64,000 nucleotides of DNA from Aphrophora alni (Eukaryota; Arthropoda; Insecta; Hemiptera; Aphrophoridae). The stretch lies in NCBI GenBank assembly GCA_963513935.1, contig OY740772.1:14230098-14294097 (forward strand), given 5' to 3'. The notes under the pieces were generated by a model, which saw only the letters and a program-made list of their open reading frames with translations, was not told where the DNA came from and did not search any database. This document shows, one piece after another, positions 1 through 11,964 of this stretch; the stretch's first letter is position 1, and each line of letters begins with the position of its first letter. A program made the position numbers and the translations under genes.

Positions 1-731
1 AAACATACGTACATACCTGAAATTTCCTTCCGTCTCTACTTTGATATGCCAGGTTTCTGTTTCAAGCTATTTTTAATTTGATTTTTTCTGTTACTTCACA
101 AAATTGCATTGCAGTGGCCAATATTTATTTGAGTTTGGGATATCCTGTCTTATCTTCCTATTATCAGTGTCAGTCAAATTGAATACTTTAAAATTATTAA
201 ATTGATTGATTTCAAGTTGCAAGCAAGTTAACCAGGTTTTACTACTTTTAGTTTTAAATTTTTCTTACAAGCTTGATGATGATGATAATATTATAATAAT
301 TACAAAATAATAATAATTATGGATAAATACAATAATTAAATAAGTCCTGTAAAATATTATTTTTAACTTGGATAGTATGTACATTATTGTGATTGTTTAA
401 GCTTTACTTAAGTTTTCTTACTAATTGTTTTGTAGTAGTTTGCATTTTAAAATTAGATAAAAGTTTTCTTAACAATTGTAAATATTGTGTTTACATTGTT
501 ATTTTACCATAATTATTGAACTTTACAGATAGCATGGTTAGGAGTTCTGAATTTGGTACGTATAACTATCAATAAACTTTGGTAGCATTAAAAAAATAAC
601 AAGTTTCATTAACTTTTTAATGTAGATTTGCAATGTTCATAATTTTGAACAAAACATTTTGAAAGACAAAAGTTACGATAAGATGTTACTTTGTAATTGC
701 TCGATAACGCTTTTGTATTGTATTGTTGCAG
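1..731. other. Intron or flank upstream of the first recognised exon
   Basis: AT-rich sequence with no recognised gene. It contains short homopolymers and a GATGATGAT run near 275. A pyrimidine-poor tract ending in TTGCAG at 726-731 serves as the splice acceptor of the next exon. The reading frame stays open upstream of that acceptor back to an ATG at 659, but those residues look like translated intron and do not match the protein family. Confidence 0.6.
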
Positions 732-930
732 GATTGGTATTCTTACAATACAGGAGCGAGACAAAGCGAGCATTACTACCAAACGAAATCACATCGATTG
801 ATACAGTAAAAGCATTGTTTGTACGATCGTTTCCAAAACAGCTTACCATGGAGTATTTGGATTCTCCTATGGTGAAAATCTACATTCACGATTCGTCGAA
901 AGATATGTTTTATGAATTGGAAGATTTAAG
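732..930 (+). CDS. Exon of an SRCIN1/SKT (AIP3-domain) family gene
   Basis: This 199-nt internal exon encodes the start of the AIP3/Bud6-like domain found in SRCIN1 (p140Cap), KIAA1217 (SKT) and the insect protein AGAP005037. The stretches ETKRALLPNEITSIDTVKA and LFVRSFPKQLTMEYLDSP are the family hallmark, and IYIHDSSKDMFYELEDLR follows. The acceptor is TTGCAG ending at 731. The donor is GTAAAT at 931, splitting an Arg codon after AG. The exon at 11245 begins with G, completes that codon and continues SHLRDIRDRSVLRLFES, so the junction agrees in phase and in family alignment. Vertebrate members are cytoplasmic scaffolds linked to Src signalling and actin or microtubule organisation. That role is family knowledge and is not shown by this sequence. 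The intervening intron is about 10.3 kb. Confidence 0.93.
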
Positions 931-1489
931 GTAAATATACAAGATTTATTGTGTTTTTTTTTTTAAAGTTTTTATTTGAAGTCACAAAAAGATAACTTGC
1001 CTTCACTGTAACCCAAAATAGATCTATTGTATGGAATATATCAGTCTGGAAGATGACTCACAGATGACCCATAAGCTCCTTACAAAATTTAGAAGGAAAT
1101 TAGGATCAACACTCCTAAAGACTTCATTCAGATCCTATAAAATTGCTTTTAGTATATTGAACTATAATTGCCTGCTGTCCTCCGTTCTATAGGCGTATAT
1201 TTGGTAAATGTTTCATTCCAGTAACCTCAGCAGAAAATGTTCTGCCTTTTCCTTGATTTTGTCCAAAGCCTTCATTCCAAACCATCATTGTTTAAACCAA
1301 TGGTGTTTTGATGGCTGAGTCCAGTGATAATACTCACAATTTTGCTCTGTGATATTATTACAAGTCTAGAGAATTTTTGTTTGGGATGGAACAATGGCCC
1401 GTAGTGTTTACCCCTCGAGGCTTCACTTCATTTGGTAAGGATCTCTATCTTAACTACCCATTTTCATAAAGTAGTTCTTGGTACAGATT

Positions 1490-1625
1490 TTCTTCCATCA
1501 CAAGCAGATTGTGGGGCTTTGAGTTGAATTCTGAGCCCCTTTCTTTGATAGTTCATTAGCCTTGTTTTTATTTTCAAGTCTCCTATGACCTGACATCCAA
1601 TACCTCTCCATCTGGTTGATCCGTG
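1490..1625 (-). pseudogene. Decayed LINE RNase H fragment
   Basis: On the minus strand this reads WMSGHRRLENKNKANELSKK, which matches the RNase H segment W-V-P-G-H-x-G-I-x-G-N-E-x-A-D-x-L-A-K-K of insect non-LTR retrotransposons. Similar degraded sequence may extend to about 1000, but stops and frameshifts prevent a firm boundary. No tail or target duplication was found. The element is dead. Confidence 0.6.
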
Positions 1626-2969
1626 AGGGTTTTACCAAGATTAGCTACGACTCCCATATGAGTAAAATGAAACATCATGTGTTTAACTCACTGCCTTGAC
1701 GCTTGCCAGGATGTCTGGCTCATATATCCGAATAAGTTTGTCAGACTTGTGGGATGCGGATATATCCGTATACTATTTTGGAAGTCACTGGTATATGCCG
1801 GATATATCCGCTAAAACGATTACAAACTTTGCTTTCATTTTATAATAGTTTAAAATTATTTTACAATTATAAAACACAAACAATTATGATATTTTATGGG
1901 TCTTTATTAGTAGAGGTAATGTTTGCGATTGGTAAGAATGTTCCTGTCTTTGCATCAGCTGTTGATTTGCAGCGGGATAGAAGGATTGTTTGGAGGAAAA
2001 CTAGTAGAACTTGTAACTCAGAGAGAGCACTTTACATAAGGTTCTACTTTGTTTAGTATTGTTTATTCTTATTTAACAAAATGTCTTTCAATGTAAATGA
2101 TCATGATTTATTGGACGATGTTATTGGATTATTGGTTAAAACTTTTTCAGAAAGATTTTTTTTTAAATAATAGTGACAATGACAAGAAACAGATGTTGTT
2201 AATAGTGAACTATATCCTATTTAAAAAAAAACTTCTTTTTCTTTAATAATTTGTTCGATATTTTCACTTAAAAAAATAGATCTAAGTTGTTTAATTTTAC
2301 TAAGGACGAATGACAAATAATATTAAAAAAAAAATAATAAATAAAAATACTTCTTTTTTTGTGGACATCTGAAAAAAAAACTTTTTTCAATAGAATAAAA
2401 AATCAAAATATTTCAAACAAAGGGCTACAAAACCTTTTTTTTAAACCATTTTTTATTAAAGTTCAAATTTGATGACTTAGTCATTGAAAAGACGTCTCGT
2501 TTCCATATAAAATGCTTGTCGTTAAAAGTGTGTTTTATTTAAATTTGTATAAATTATTTAAATGTAAATATTAAATTATAATTGTAAAACATTCCCATAT
2601 AGTTAAATTTTTAGACCCCCAGTGGTGGCCTAATTAGTCAAATTAAATGTTGTCAATTTTCTAATGATACAGGTCAAATTAATCAGATTTATGTTCGGAG
2701 CAGTGTGCTCCATCCGACATATCGAATAGCTTTTTTTCAGCTTTTAAAATTTTTATTTCCCGTGTTTATTTATAGAAGTGATTTATGTACGGTACTTTCA
2801 AAGTGAATGAATTTCTAATTATTCTTTATAAAACGGTATTTTTATTTTTATTTAGGAAAATAGCTTTATAGAGATCTTGTGCAATTCAGAGATTGATGCA
2901 AACTGATACTGACCCTATAACAATGAGTGTTTCTTTATATATATATTTCTATGTGATAAATTTCGAACA

Positions 2970-3005
<36 letters not shown>

Positions 3006-3109
3006 AGCTCTGTGAATTCTACAATTCAGACTGTTGTTATTGAGCCTTTTAAGAATATATCCCAGCTATCTCAATTTTTTTTTTTTTGTATTTTTACTTA
3101 CACAGTATA

Positions 3110-3365
3110 TAGAGTATAGGGTAAATTGAACTTCTGTGCTATACAAAAAAGTGATTTTCGACATGCTGTACATCCTGAACATGCTGTGCCATTGTCCTCT
3201 GTACGTAAGCACAATATTGATCATAAAAATTAAGTTAGGAACATAGATTGTATAGGGGATTATAGAGCGCTCATATTGAAATACAGAATAATTAAATTGA
3301 AAATGTCAAAATTATGGACATTATAAACAGTTTATTATTCATATTTTGTGTTATTCGACTTTTTT
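3110..3365 (+). repeat. Dispersed repeat family C, copy 1
   Basis: Shared landmarks are CATCTGTACGTAA-type sequence, then a block like AAGATAGAAACATAAAATT and GGTATAGGG, then an A-rich stretch before TTGTGTTATTC. Copies at 6240-6535 and 41790-42065 align in the same order, and a reverse copy lies near 16540-16760. No terminal repeats or coding capacity are visible, so I leave the family unclassified. Confidence 0.55.
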
Positions 3366-4435
3366 CCGGTCTTTGGTTATATATCCTCTAGTGTTCCACT
3401 TTACATTTAGAAGCTACAAGCTCAGAGTTTTCCTAACTTTTTACATTATTTCCCAACTTTTGTCGGTGCTCTGTTGCATATTTTATGATTAGAATAATTC
3501 TAATTTAAACCTAATTTCTTATCCCCAACACTATTATACTGGCCAGGTAGATACAATTTTCCATAACGTCAAAGACTTCCATCAATAAATACTGACTGTG
3601 TATTTGGTGCCACAATAAATAGCTGCTTTGTTTTATTTTTCAGCCTCGCCTTTTTTGCTTTCTCTATTGGTGGTTGTATTTTCTGAATTTTTAACGTGTA
3701 GTGTGTAAGCAAGCAGATGTTGTCGGCATATTTAAGATCTTGTTAAACTACAATGCTTTCCTTATTCAGTCTAAAAGTGTTCCTAATAACTCAATTCATT
3801 GAAAACACAATCTAATTATTTCCATTATGATTTACTCTACTTTGCTAAAATTATCTATCTTCCAAATTAAATTAAAAATTACTAGTAAAACATTCCTAAA
3901 GTTTCTGTTTAATTTGAATACTCGAAAGAATTAATATTGAAATTGGATTTCTAGGCTCTATGCTTTATTAATTTTTATGGTAATTACCTCCGTTTCATCT
4001 ATCAGTTCTGACAGGATAAGCACCATACTTATGAAATACAGAATGTGCACAGTTTTTATACAGTATTGTAGAGAGTGTAAGATTCATAAAATCAAAGATT
4101 GAATATGAAAATGAAAGTGTTTACACAGTGCAGTTGCGAGAAAGTATAAGTGGTAGAAACGAGCTGTAATCTATAAATTAGGTTACAAGAACACATTTAA
4201 GCTATAAAAAAATGGAAATCTGAAGCAGTCAGCGGTGACAAACATACATTGTCAACCAAGCTAATGGGTAATTTTTATCAGTCCCAACTTGTTTCTAGAG
4301 TAGATTGTTACTGGCCTAAAAAGTACGGGAAGGAATTGAGATTATAAAGAATTCCAATAATATAATTAGAGATAAACACTACAAGCTTCTTGATTTGTTG
4401 AAACTATCATGATGTGTTCTAATTGGCCTAACATG

Positions 4436-5235
4436 AACAGCCAGAGGCAAGTCAATATAAGTGCTGGGTGAAGTATATTGAGCCTGAGGCAAGTTTATAT
4501 AAGTGCTAGGAGAAGTAGACTGAGCCAGAGTCAAGTTTATATAAGTGCTAGGAGAAGTAGACTGAGCCAGAGGCAAGTCTATATCAGTGCTAGGAGAAAT
4601 AGACTGAGCCAGAGTCAAGTTTATATAGGTGCTAGGAGAAGTAGACTGAGCCAGAGGCAAGTTTATATAAGTGCTAGTAGAAGTAGACTGAGCCAGAGTC
4701 AAGTTTATATAAGTGCTAGGAGAAGTAGACTTGAGCCAGAGTCAAGTTTATATAGGTGCTAGGAGAAGTAGACTGAGCCAGAGTCAAGTTTATATAAGTG
4801 CTAGGAGAAGTAGACTGAGCCAGAGGCAAGTCTATATCAGTGCTAGAAGTAGACTGAGCCAGAGTCAAGTTTATATAGGTGCTAGGAGAAGTAGACTGAG
4901 CCAGAGGCAAGTCTATATAAGTGCTAGGAGAAGTGGACTGAGCCAGAGGCAAGTCTATATCAGTGCTTCGAGAAGTAGACTGAGCCAGAGGCAAGTCTAA
5001 TAAGTTTAGGAGAAGTAGACTGAGCCATAGACAAGTCTTTATATATAAGTGCTAGTAGAAGTAGACTGAGCCAGAGGCAAGTCTGTAAAGTGCTAGGAGA
5101 AATAGATTGAGCCAGAGACAAGTCTAATAAGTTCTAGGAGAAGTAGACTGAGCCATAGGCAAGTCTATATAAGTGCTTGGAGAAGTAGACTGAACCAGAG
5201 GCAAGTCTATATAATTACTTGGAGAAATAGACTGC
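4436..5235. repeat. 42-bp minisatellite, about 19 copies
   Basis: The tandem unit is 42 bp, with landmarks GCCAGAGGCAAGT, TATATAAGTGCTAGG and AGAAGTAGACTGA. Units diverge by substitutions and small indels, more so after about 5000. Because 42 is divisible by 3, both strands stay open for long stretches: + gives a 14-residue repeat (LSQSQVYISARRSR) and - gives another (LPLAQSTSPSTYIN). No start context, splice signal or domain supports translation, so I call it an intronic VNTR of the + strand gene. Confidence 0.95.
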
Positions 5236-5829
5236 AGTAGTCTTGTTCCAGTATTCATAGTGAATCTATCGTGCTAGAAAGCCTTGAGAAAAACATTGAA
5301 ATATAGTTCAAATATTGGTAATTAACATTGAAAAAACAATGCAGTGTACAGTCGCAGGTTAATTCAAAATACGTTAAATTATTCTTCTGTTGACAATCAG
5401 AACTCCTGATTTTTTTTGTAATGTTACATCATTAATTAATACAATTGTTTTTTGTTATTAGTGTAATTTTTTTGAATGGCTAAAATTATTACATTTTCTT
5501 TGCTCGTCTACCTATCTTTACACTGTTCCAAGGTATTGGATAATCCTATGAAAATATTTCATTCAAGAATCAAAACTTGACTTTTAATTTCTTTGGTTGT
5601 TATTTGCATCTATTTACTTTCCTTTTTGTAAACATTAATTTTAATTGTTAAACGCATATCTTCTGTTTTTATAATTTATTTATTTTTAACTTAATTATTA
5701 ATTAGATTTAGAACAAGTGTTATGAATTATAAGAAGATGACAGTTTTAACTTAATTTTTTTGTTTTTAATTAAGTTATTATAATCTTTTGTCGTTTCTGC
5801 CTCAATGGGTTACCTGGCACAATCTTTTT

Positions 5830-6060
5830 ATTCCTGATATTCTTTTCCCATCTTCTCCACCAGTCTCCAATTTCGTGGCCTCCATATACTCCTAAATTTG
5901 AGGTGACAAAACACACCCTTGTCTGACTCACCTTTCTGTTTGGAACCAGTCAAAACATTTCTCATCTATTCTTACACAATATTTGCACTTTACATATATG
6001 TTTTTTATTCTCTCTACACTTTCTTCATTAACTCATCTTCCTCTTAAACATATCTATATT
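5830..6060 (-). pseudogene. LINE reverse transcriptase fragment
   Basis: The minus strand reads about NMYVKCKYCVRIDEKCFDWF, then a broken segment and VRQGCVLSP. This is the region before and including the RT motif V-R-Q-G-C-x-L-S-P typical of RTE/Jockey-like insect LINEs. A stop codon stands directly before VRQGC and another follows soon after. Only a short piece of the RT domain survives, and the catalytic YADD region is absent. Confidence 0.65.
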
Positions 6061-6239
6061 TTCTCTCCGCACCTTTAATAAGCTTTTTTTTGTAACGATA
6101 AAGACTATCAGAGTGTCTTTACCGAACTCCAATATTTTCTCTATGATTTGCCTTAAGACAAAGATTCAATATACTTAGTTAAGTTTAGATTGTTAAAAGC
6201 TTTTTTCTTTAGTTTTACACAATTTTACTTGTCTAGTAT

Positions 6240-6535
6240 ATGAAGTACATAATAGGTTTGGAATCGTAAGAAATTGTGACCTCCATTTTTTGATCTTCAT
6301 GTTTCATGGCCTCACTAAACTGGAAAAATGATTTTTGACATATCATACATATCATCTGTACGTAATCATAATAGCTGCCACAAAGATTAAGATAGAAACA
6401 TAAAATTCGGTATAGGGTACTATAGTGTAATCATATTGAATTGAATTGAAAAAAATTCGAATTAAAAATGTTAAAATGACAGTAAATTAAAACAGTTTTT
6501 ATTTTTAATCTTGTGTTATTCAACTTCTAACTAAA
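6240..6535 (+). repeat. Dispersed repeat family C, copy 2
   Basis: Aligns with the 3110-3365 copy through CATCTGTACGTAATCATAAT, AAGATAGAAACATAAAATTC and GGTATAGGGTACTATAG, and ends in the shared TTGTGTTATTCAACTT. The flanks differ, which marks this as an interspersed copy. Confidence 0.55.
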
Positions 6536-6723
6536 TTAGATACAAATTTGCAGATTTAAATTCTGGATTTAATGGTACCAATTCAATCTTACTTTGATAC
6601 CGATACAAATGAAGCAAAGGAGAGTTTTTAATTTATTCACATCTTGTAGGGCCCTAATGTATTGATATAAACAATTACGAGGTTCCAGAAACCTGTGTAA
6701 CAACTTTTTTAACAAATTGACTA

Positions 6724-7407
6724 CAGTAGAACCTCTGTTAACCAGCCTCGGATTAACCGGTCCTCGGATTAACCGGCTTATATCGTAGTGTACTGGTTGG
6801 ATAAGAGTTTCCGAAAATAAATTGTAATTGAAACACCAAAGCGGCGGCGATATCAAAGGACTTTGTGGATAGCGGTATCCCATTGTCGGCGCCGTAAAAA
6901 CACCGCGGCATTGGCACCCGTCGGTATAGCAGACATACACCCACAAAAACGTTTGATGGGCCACTTTTTTTCCACGAATCATTTTAGTTTACATTATGAA
7001 AAATATAACATTTCTTTTCAGTTTTCTTCTTGTCTTTGACGGGTATATTACAGTAAATAAAAATGAGTGAGTTACGAGAAAACAACGGAAGCTTGTGTTG
7101 GTTTCGTTTGAGACGCGGTTAAATGTGTCAAAAGACTTGACAGAGGGGAATCTGTAAACGAGCTTTGTAGTGTTTAATTTTTTCATGTTTGATGTATAAT
7201 ATACATAACATAATATATAAGATACATTTATGTACAATAAAATGAGTAGCAATAACATCTTAATTGCATAATTCTTAGCGCTACCTGATTAAATAAGCTT
7301 TCTTTCAACGAAAACCGATTTTTCAGGGGAACCTCTGATTAACCGGCCAAACGGGCAACCGGCCCGGGTGTCAGTCCCGAATAAACCGGTTAAGAGGGGT
7401 TCTACTG
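6724..7407. mobile_element. Deleted pogo/Tigger-type DNA transposon
   Basis: A 684-bp element with inverted ends. The left end starts CAGTAGAACCTCTGTTAACC and the right end, read in reverse complement, starts CAGTAGAACCCCTCTTAACC. Both are flanked by TA, the target dinucleotide of the Tc1/mariner/pogo superfamily. Both ends repeat GGATTAACCGG-like motifs inside the TIR. A relic of a CENP-B/pogo helix-turn-helix lies inside, so this is an internally deleted former autonomous element. It sits in the first visible intron of the + strand gene. Confidence 0.88.
7077..7196 (+). pseudogene. Relic of a pogo-type transposase DNA-binding domain
   Basis: One + frame reads KQRKLVLVSFETRLNVSKDL then TEGNL, a stop, and TSFVVFNF. 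This resembles the N-terminal CENP-B-type helix-turn-helix of pogo/Tigger transposases (K-R-K-x-x-x-L-x-x-E-x-K-L-x-V-I-K-x-L-x-x-G). It lies inside the CAGTAGAACC element and fits its TIR type. The DDE catalytic domain is missing and in-frame stops are present. Confidence 0.65.
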
Positions 7408-8319
7408 TACTTACTGGATAAGACTCCCTTGATCTATACAATTTATCATTTGGTACAAGGCCCAAAAGACCAATTTTTGGTCATGATATTTAGAGTATCT
7501 GTTTAAATTATACAATGGGGTTGGGTAAGCATCAATTTGTTTTATTTTTATTTTTTTAGATATATTTACTTTTAGTCTGAAGTTATATATTTACTTAATT
7601 TACTTACGTACATTGAAAAGTAAAACTGATCAAAATGTTATGACCAACAGTGAAATGAATGCACAAAGAAATATTGTATTGTTTTTATAATTCCCTTTCT
7701 GGTTATACATATAATTGAAGGGTACAATCCAAGTTCGCACGAGAACAGAGGGTGATTAAATTGACCTGTCATACGTAGCCTTGCACTCAGCTGTCATTTT
7801 ATCTGATCTTGGATAATATATTACATAATAATAGCTTACAGTTTAGGTACACATTTACATGAAAGCATGTTGACAGTCATGTTTTTTAATGTATTCTGGA
7901 TTAGTTAGTTTCCATAATGGAAAAACGTTATTTCAGCCATTTTTATGGTGACATGAAACTCAGATTCATGAAATGTGCACCTATCAATATGTCATTGATC
8001 TCTAGAATACGATAATCTATATCTTCATTTTTTCAATGTATTGTGTTGGGGTTTTCAACGAACAGACTTCATAATCTCTATAAATAAATAGTGATTCAAA
8101 ACTCTAATTTGAAAAGAACAATTTATTTATTTTCAAACTGTTAAAAATCAAATAAACAAGTTACAAACAAGTAAAATAATACATTATGTATATAGAAGAT
8201 GCTGAAAATCTCAACATTTTGATCCAATACACAAATTCATTTGACGGCTTATGTTTATAGCAATATTGTCCAGAGTGTTCATTGAAATTTTAAGCATATT
8301 GTGATATTATCCTGATTTC

Positions 8320-8935
8320 CTAAGTTTGTTTCGATACGCTCTGTCCTTTAAATATCCCAGAGAAAAATATCATTCTTTCAAATCCGATGAACAAGGTGGT
8401 CACGGATTTTTAGAAATCAATCCGTCTTCGAAGAACTCTTTGGGCATCTCCATTGTTTGTTGAGATGTGTGGCAAGTAAAGCCTTCTTGTTGAAACCAAC
8501 AATGACGTTCCAACAATTTGTTTTATAAAAATTACACATCACATTCCCAATTTTCAGAGTGAAGTGAAAGCTTGTGTAATGAACGCAGATTATTTGCTGC
8601 CCAGATATGTGTATCTTGACTAATTACATATCTAGTTAAATGAAATCAGGTATCGTTGCTAAAGAATATATGGTTCAGCCTGTTAATCTCATTGTTACAT
8701 ATGAATGTCTTGAATTTTTGACAGTAGACAATCCAGTTGTTCAATTCAAGAGAATGTATTGCCGCACTTGGGCCTATCATCAACACTACCTGTTTCATGA
8801 AACCTATTCACTACATCATATGCTGGTATCTTTTCTGGTGTTCCAAAATTAGAATATTTTGATACAACATTTATAACATTTTGTGCCGAAATAAGTTTTC
8901 AAAACAAAACCCTTTGCTCTTACATGGGACTTTTG
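8320..8935 (-). pseudogene. Mariner-like DDE transposase, internally deleted
   Basis: Minus-strand segments occur in the order expected for a Tc1/mariner-superfamily transposase. They are a helix-turn-helix region with VVNRFHETGSVDDRPKCGN (about 8750-8830), HIWAANNLRSLHKLSLHSEN (about 8565-8620), then WFQQEGFTCHTSQQTMEMPK and a broken piece ending GYLKDRAYRNK (about 8330-8510). Relatives usually have W-F-Q-Q-D-G; here the catalytic Asp position reads Glu. Stops and frameshifts interrupt all parts, and most of the middle is gone. I could not find convincing TIRs. Confidence 0.75.
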
Positions 8936-9599
8936 GTAAACTGAGGAGTTTCCTGCTTTCATAGTGTCTGCGCATGCACGATTAACCAAAGGACAAGCAA
9001 GCTCAACCCAAGTCATGGAATTCTTCAGTATTATTTAATCTTAATCATATTTACTATTTAAAAATAGAGTTCGAAATACTCTTGAATCATTCTGTGTAAA
9101 ACATAATTTTTCTCTGTTTGAAAGCTTATTATTCAAGAAGTACTGTTTCATTTTTTTATGCAGTTTTCTTCCCTATGTAGAAGGTTAAGTTATAATCTGT
9201 TTTGTTAAAATTGGTTGTTCATAAGTTATAAAAATATTTGTCTCCAAGGGTAATACGAAAACCAAAATTTTCAACATATTTTACAAATTTCCTTTAAATT
9301 TTCAACAAAATCATATACTTTTTTCAGTGACAAATATCGTATATGATTTGAATGTTACTTTAAACAGAAATCGGTGCAACGGTTTCCAAGGTATAACCAT
9401 ATTTTGATGCTGAATAGTAGGAGATCTTGATTGAATATATTGGCATAACCTAACTTCTCCTCACGATTTTTATCTAATTTTCTTTCTTAAGAACCCAAAC
9501 AAAATGTATTGATCTCCTGCAAAAATGTTTATTCATGAGTGATCGGTAATATTAAAAAAAAAAAAATCATAGAGTTGTTATAAAAGGTGTAAATTCTCA

Positions 9600-9890
9600 A
9601 AATTCGCTAAACAATATTACGGTTGATGAGTAATTGGCAAAAATAAAAAATTAACTTTGACTGCTGTAAAATATCAATTTTATTCAATATTCAAATACAG
9701 TTTATACTGAAGACAGGTTTATGCCACAAGCAAAGCAAATTTGGGCTTTATTTAAATATATATATATATATATATTTGTTCCAAGGTTTCATTTTCAGTT
9801 TGTACTCACAACTACAGAACTGAAATTTTGGTGATTATTTGTATTGATTGGTTTTAGAGATGAACGAGAAAGATTGTGTGATGTGTTTTT
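9600..9890 (+). repeat. Dispersed repeat family B, partial copy
   Basis: Matches the second half of the family B reference copy at 30475-31170: GTAATTGGCAAAAATAAAAA, then a fall-off region with AACTTTGACTGCTG, GCCACAAGCAAAGCAAATTT and a TTTATTTAAATA block expanded here into (TA)n at 9756-9775. Confidence 0.5.
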
Positions 9891-11244
9891 TTGTTTATTT
9901 TTCAGGTAATATAAAATTATATATTGCATAACGTGTAACATGCTTTAACAAGATTATTTATTTAACATTACTATTTTTGAATTATATCAATTAGAAAATG
10001 AGTAGCCTTCCCTAAATCTTGTGGTTCAGAAGTTCAATAGTCCGTAACTCCTGTATTGGTTGTGTTGTTTTTACAACATTTTAAGTTTCACAACATAAAT
10101 TAAAAATTGATGAAAGGTATGATGGAAGTGGATAAGTGATGAGTGAATATAATACAAAGTTAATGGTAGATTGCACTATATATAATATATATATGACTTA
10201 TGTTATTAAAAGTTTCGAGTTTGTTATTATGATGACCTTTAATTAATTTTGAGAAAGTTGTAATTTATGTCAGTTAATTTTGGCTGGATATAATCTGAAT
10301 GAAAGGTGAATTTGTAATGTTGAATCAATTCCATGGAGGGATAAACATAAACAAAGTTATATATTTCATCCACCAATGGTTCTAGGTTCAAATATTATAT
10401 TTTAAATACTTAGCTGGTTTTTTTTTTTCACTGAAATAATTATTTAAAACACTTAATATTTCTGGATCTATAACAATGATGTGTGTGTTTTGAATAGAAA
10501 GTCCCAACATTTTTTCTTCTTCTTCACCATAGAGACTTCCGTTTTTCTCCCAAGTGATAATTCTTTCTCTCTCTTCTTCTTCTTCTTCTTCTTTATTATT
10601 ATTTTTTTTTTTGTTTAACTAGTGACATATAATGTGAATTATATTATTGTTCATATTGCAAAAATTATATTATATTTAGATACAAAATATGAATGATATT
10701 TATATCTACTGTGGTATGGGTTTTGATGAAATGGGTTATGTTTGTGGTTGGTGATAATGATAATGATTATGTATAATTGGGTGATTATATAAGGTGTTAT
10801 AATCTTAGAACATTGGAATTTCAGTATCGTTACAACGTGTAGGTTAGTCCTTAAGTAGCAAGTGGAACTTATTGTATAATTCAAAAGACAATATTTAATA
10901 GTGAAGAAATGTAAAAACATAGCATTTTGAACCCATGTTGTCATAGTTTGTTAGCTCAATTTTCAATATCATTATTTTATAACATGTACTATAAAAGATT
11001 TCTTTATTTTTAATGCATAAAAATCAACATTTAAAAAATTTACTTTCACTAAAACTGAACTGTAATTTCTGACAGTTTTCACTTACATTCTCAGTAAGTT
11101 GTGGAATGTTTTAGTTAATAAAACAGATGGAGTAGAAAATATGATATATAACCAATTTTAATAAATTGATACAAAGTGAAAATTTATTCTTACGTACAAG
11201 TATCCATACTATTTCAGTATTTAATATTATTTTATTTCATCCAG

Positions 11245-11425
11245 GTCGCATTTACGTGATATTCGAGACAGGTCTGTCCTTCGGTTGTTCGAGTCAGCGG
11301 ATGTCGGTGGAGGAGGATTGCCTGCAGGTATGGTGGCTCCGCCCACCTGGGATCAAGACCAATCGTATTTCAGTGAACCTGAGTTTGATTCAGAGTATCA
11401 GCATCAGCACATTCATAAAACTAAG
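11245..11425 (+). CDS. Second visible exon of the SRCIN1/SKT-like gene
   Basis: This 181-nt exon has acceptor CATCCAG ending at 11244 and donor GTAAGT at 11426. Its first G completes the Arg codon left open at 930. The protein continues SHLRDIRDRSVLRLFESADV, then a Gly-rich turn, PAGMVAPPTWDQDQSYFSEP, and ends EYQHQHIHKTK at a codon boundary (phase 0). The motif L-R-D-I-x-D-R-S-V-L-R-L-F-E directly follows the AIP3 core in this family, so the two exons form a continuous conserved segment. After it I could not find the next exon anywhere in the window. The family is long (more than 1000 residues in known members, from general knowledge), so most of the gene lies downstream or was missed. Confidence 0.93.
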
Positions 11426-11659
11426 GTAAGTGTTATTATCAAGGTTATTACTTTTCTTTTTTATAGCGAAGATTTTTCAAATAGAGGTATCCACACTCCT
11501 GGATACTGCCAGTCTTACTGGTTTAAAAAAAATATCCCCTTTCTTCATCCACTCTGAGTCGGAACATAGTGAGCTTCAGCTAAGTAGGTGTTTATAAACA
11601 TCAGCTATTCTTCACATACAGTATCAACTTCTAATTTTTTACTTCCTTGTTGTTTATAG

Positions 11660-11895
11660 ACGAAAAACCTCTCGGTCATCATCACCTTATATAAAAAATG
11701 AAGAAAAGAACAAAAAATAACCACCCTTAACCCTTGAGTATTCTTAGTAGCATCAGGGTTGGAAAAGAACATTAATCATGAGATTTTACCTATAGGACAA
11801 ATAAAAAAGAGGGATATAACCCAAGACTACATGAAAAAAGATGTAGCTCTAGATTAGGTCCCTCAGGATTGCCACACCTGTACTCACTATAGGTA
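11660..11895 (+). repeat. Dispersed repeat family A, copy 1
   Basis: Landmarks shared by all copies are CTCTCGGTCATCATC, a GTCAGGGTCGGAAAAGAAC-like block, ACCCAAGACTACATGA, GATGTAGCTCTAGATTAGG and CCTCAGGATTGCCAC. Other copies lie at 43065-43198 with 45121-45180, 51178-51420, 59165-59320 and 62068-62262 (plus), and at 37285-37450, 60450-60690 and 62615-62720 (minus). I cannot assign a class. Confidence 0.65.
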
Positions 11896-11964
11896 ATATA
11901 TGAGCCACTGAGGTTAATACAACTTCTAGCTGACTAGTTTAAGATAGGTTTTGTTACTTCAACT

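Larger units (their letters stand above)
931..11244. other. Intron of the SRCIN1/SKT-like gene, repeat-filled
   Basis: The intron runs from donor GTAAAT at 931 to acceptor CATCCAG at 11238-11244. It holds LINE relics, a 42-bp minisatellite, a pogo-type element, a mariner-like transposase relic and two kinds of dispersed repeat, each listed separately. A T32 homopolymer lies at 2972-3002, a (TA)n run at 9756-9775 and a (CTT)n run near 10572-10593. I found no other convincing exon; 1660-3100 and 9900-11200 hold only AT-rich sequence with no recognised feature. Confidence 0.75.

Noticed and set aside
659..731. ATG at 659 as the start of the SRCIN1/SKT-like protein
   Set aside because: The residues before 732 show no family similarity and a TTGCAG acceptor lies exactly where similarity begins, so this is translated intron.
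4436..5235. CRISPR-like array
   Set aside because: There are no unique spacers; units are contiguous 42-mers in eukaryotic intronic DNA. The same applies to the 15-bp array at 55976-57085.
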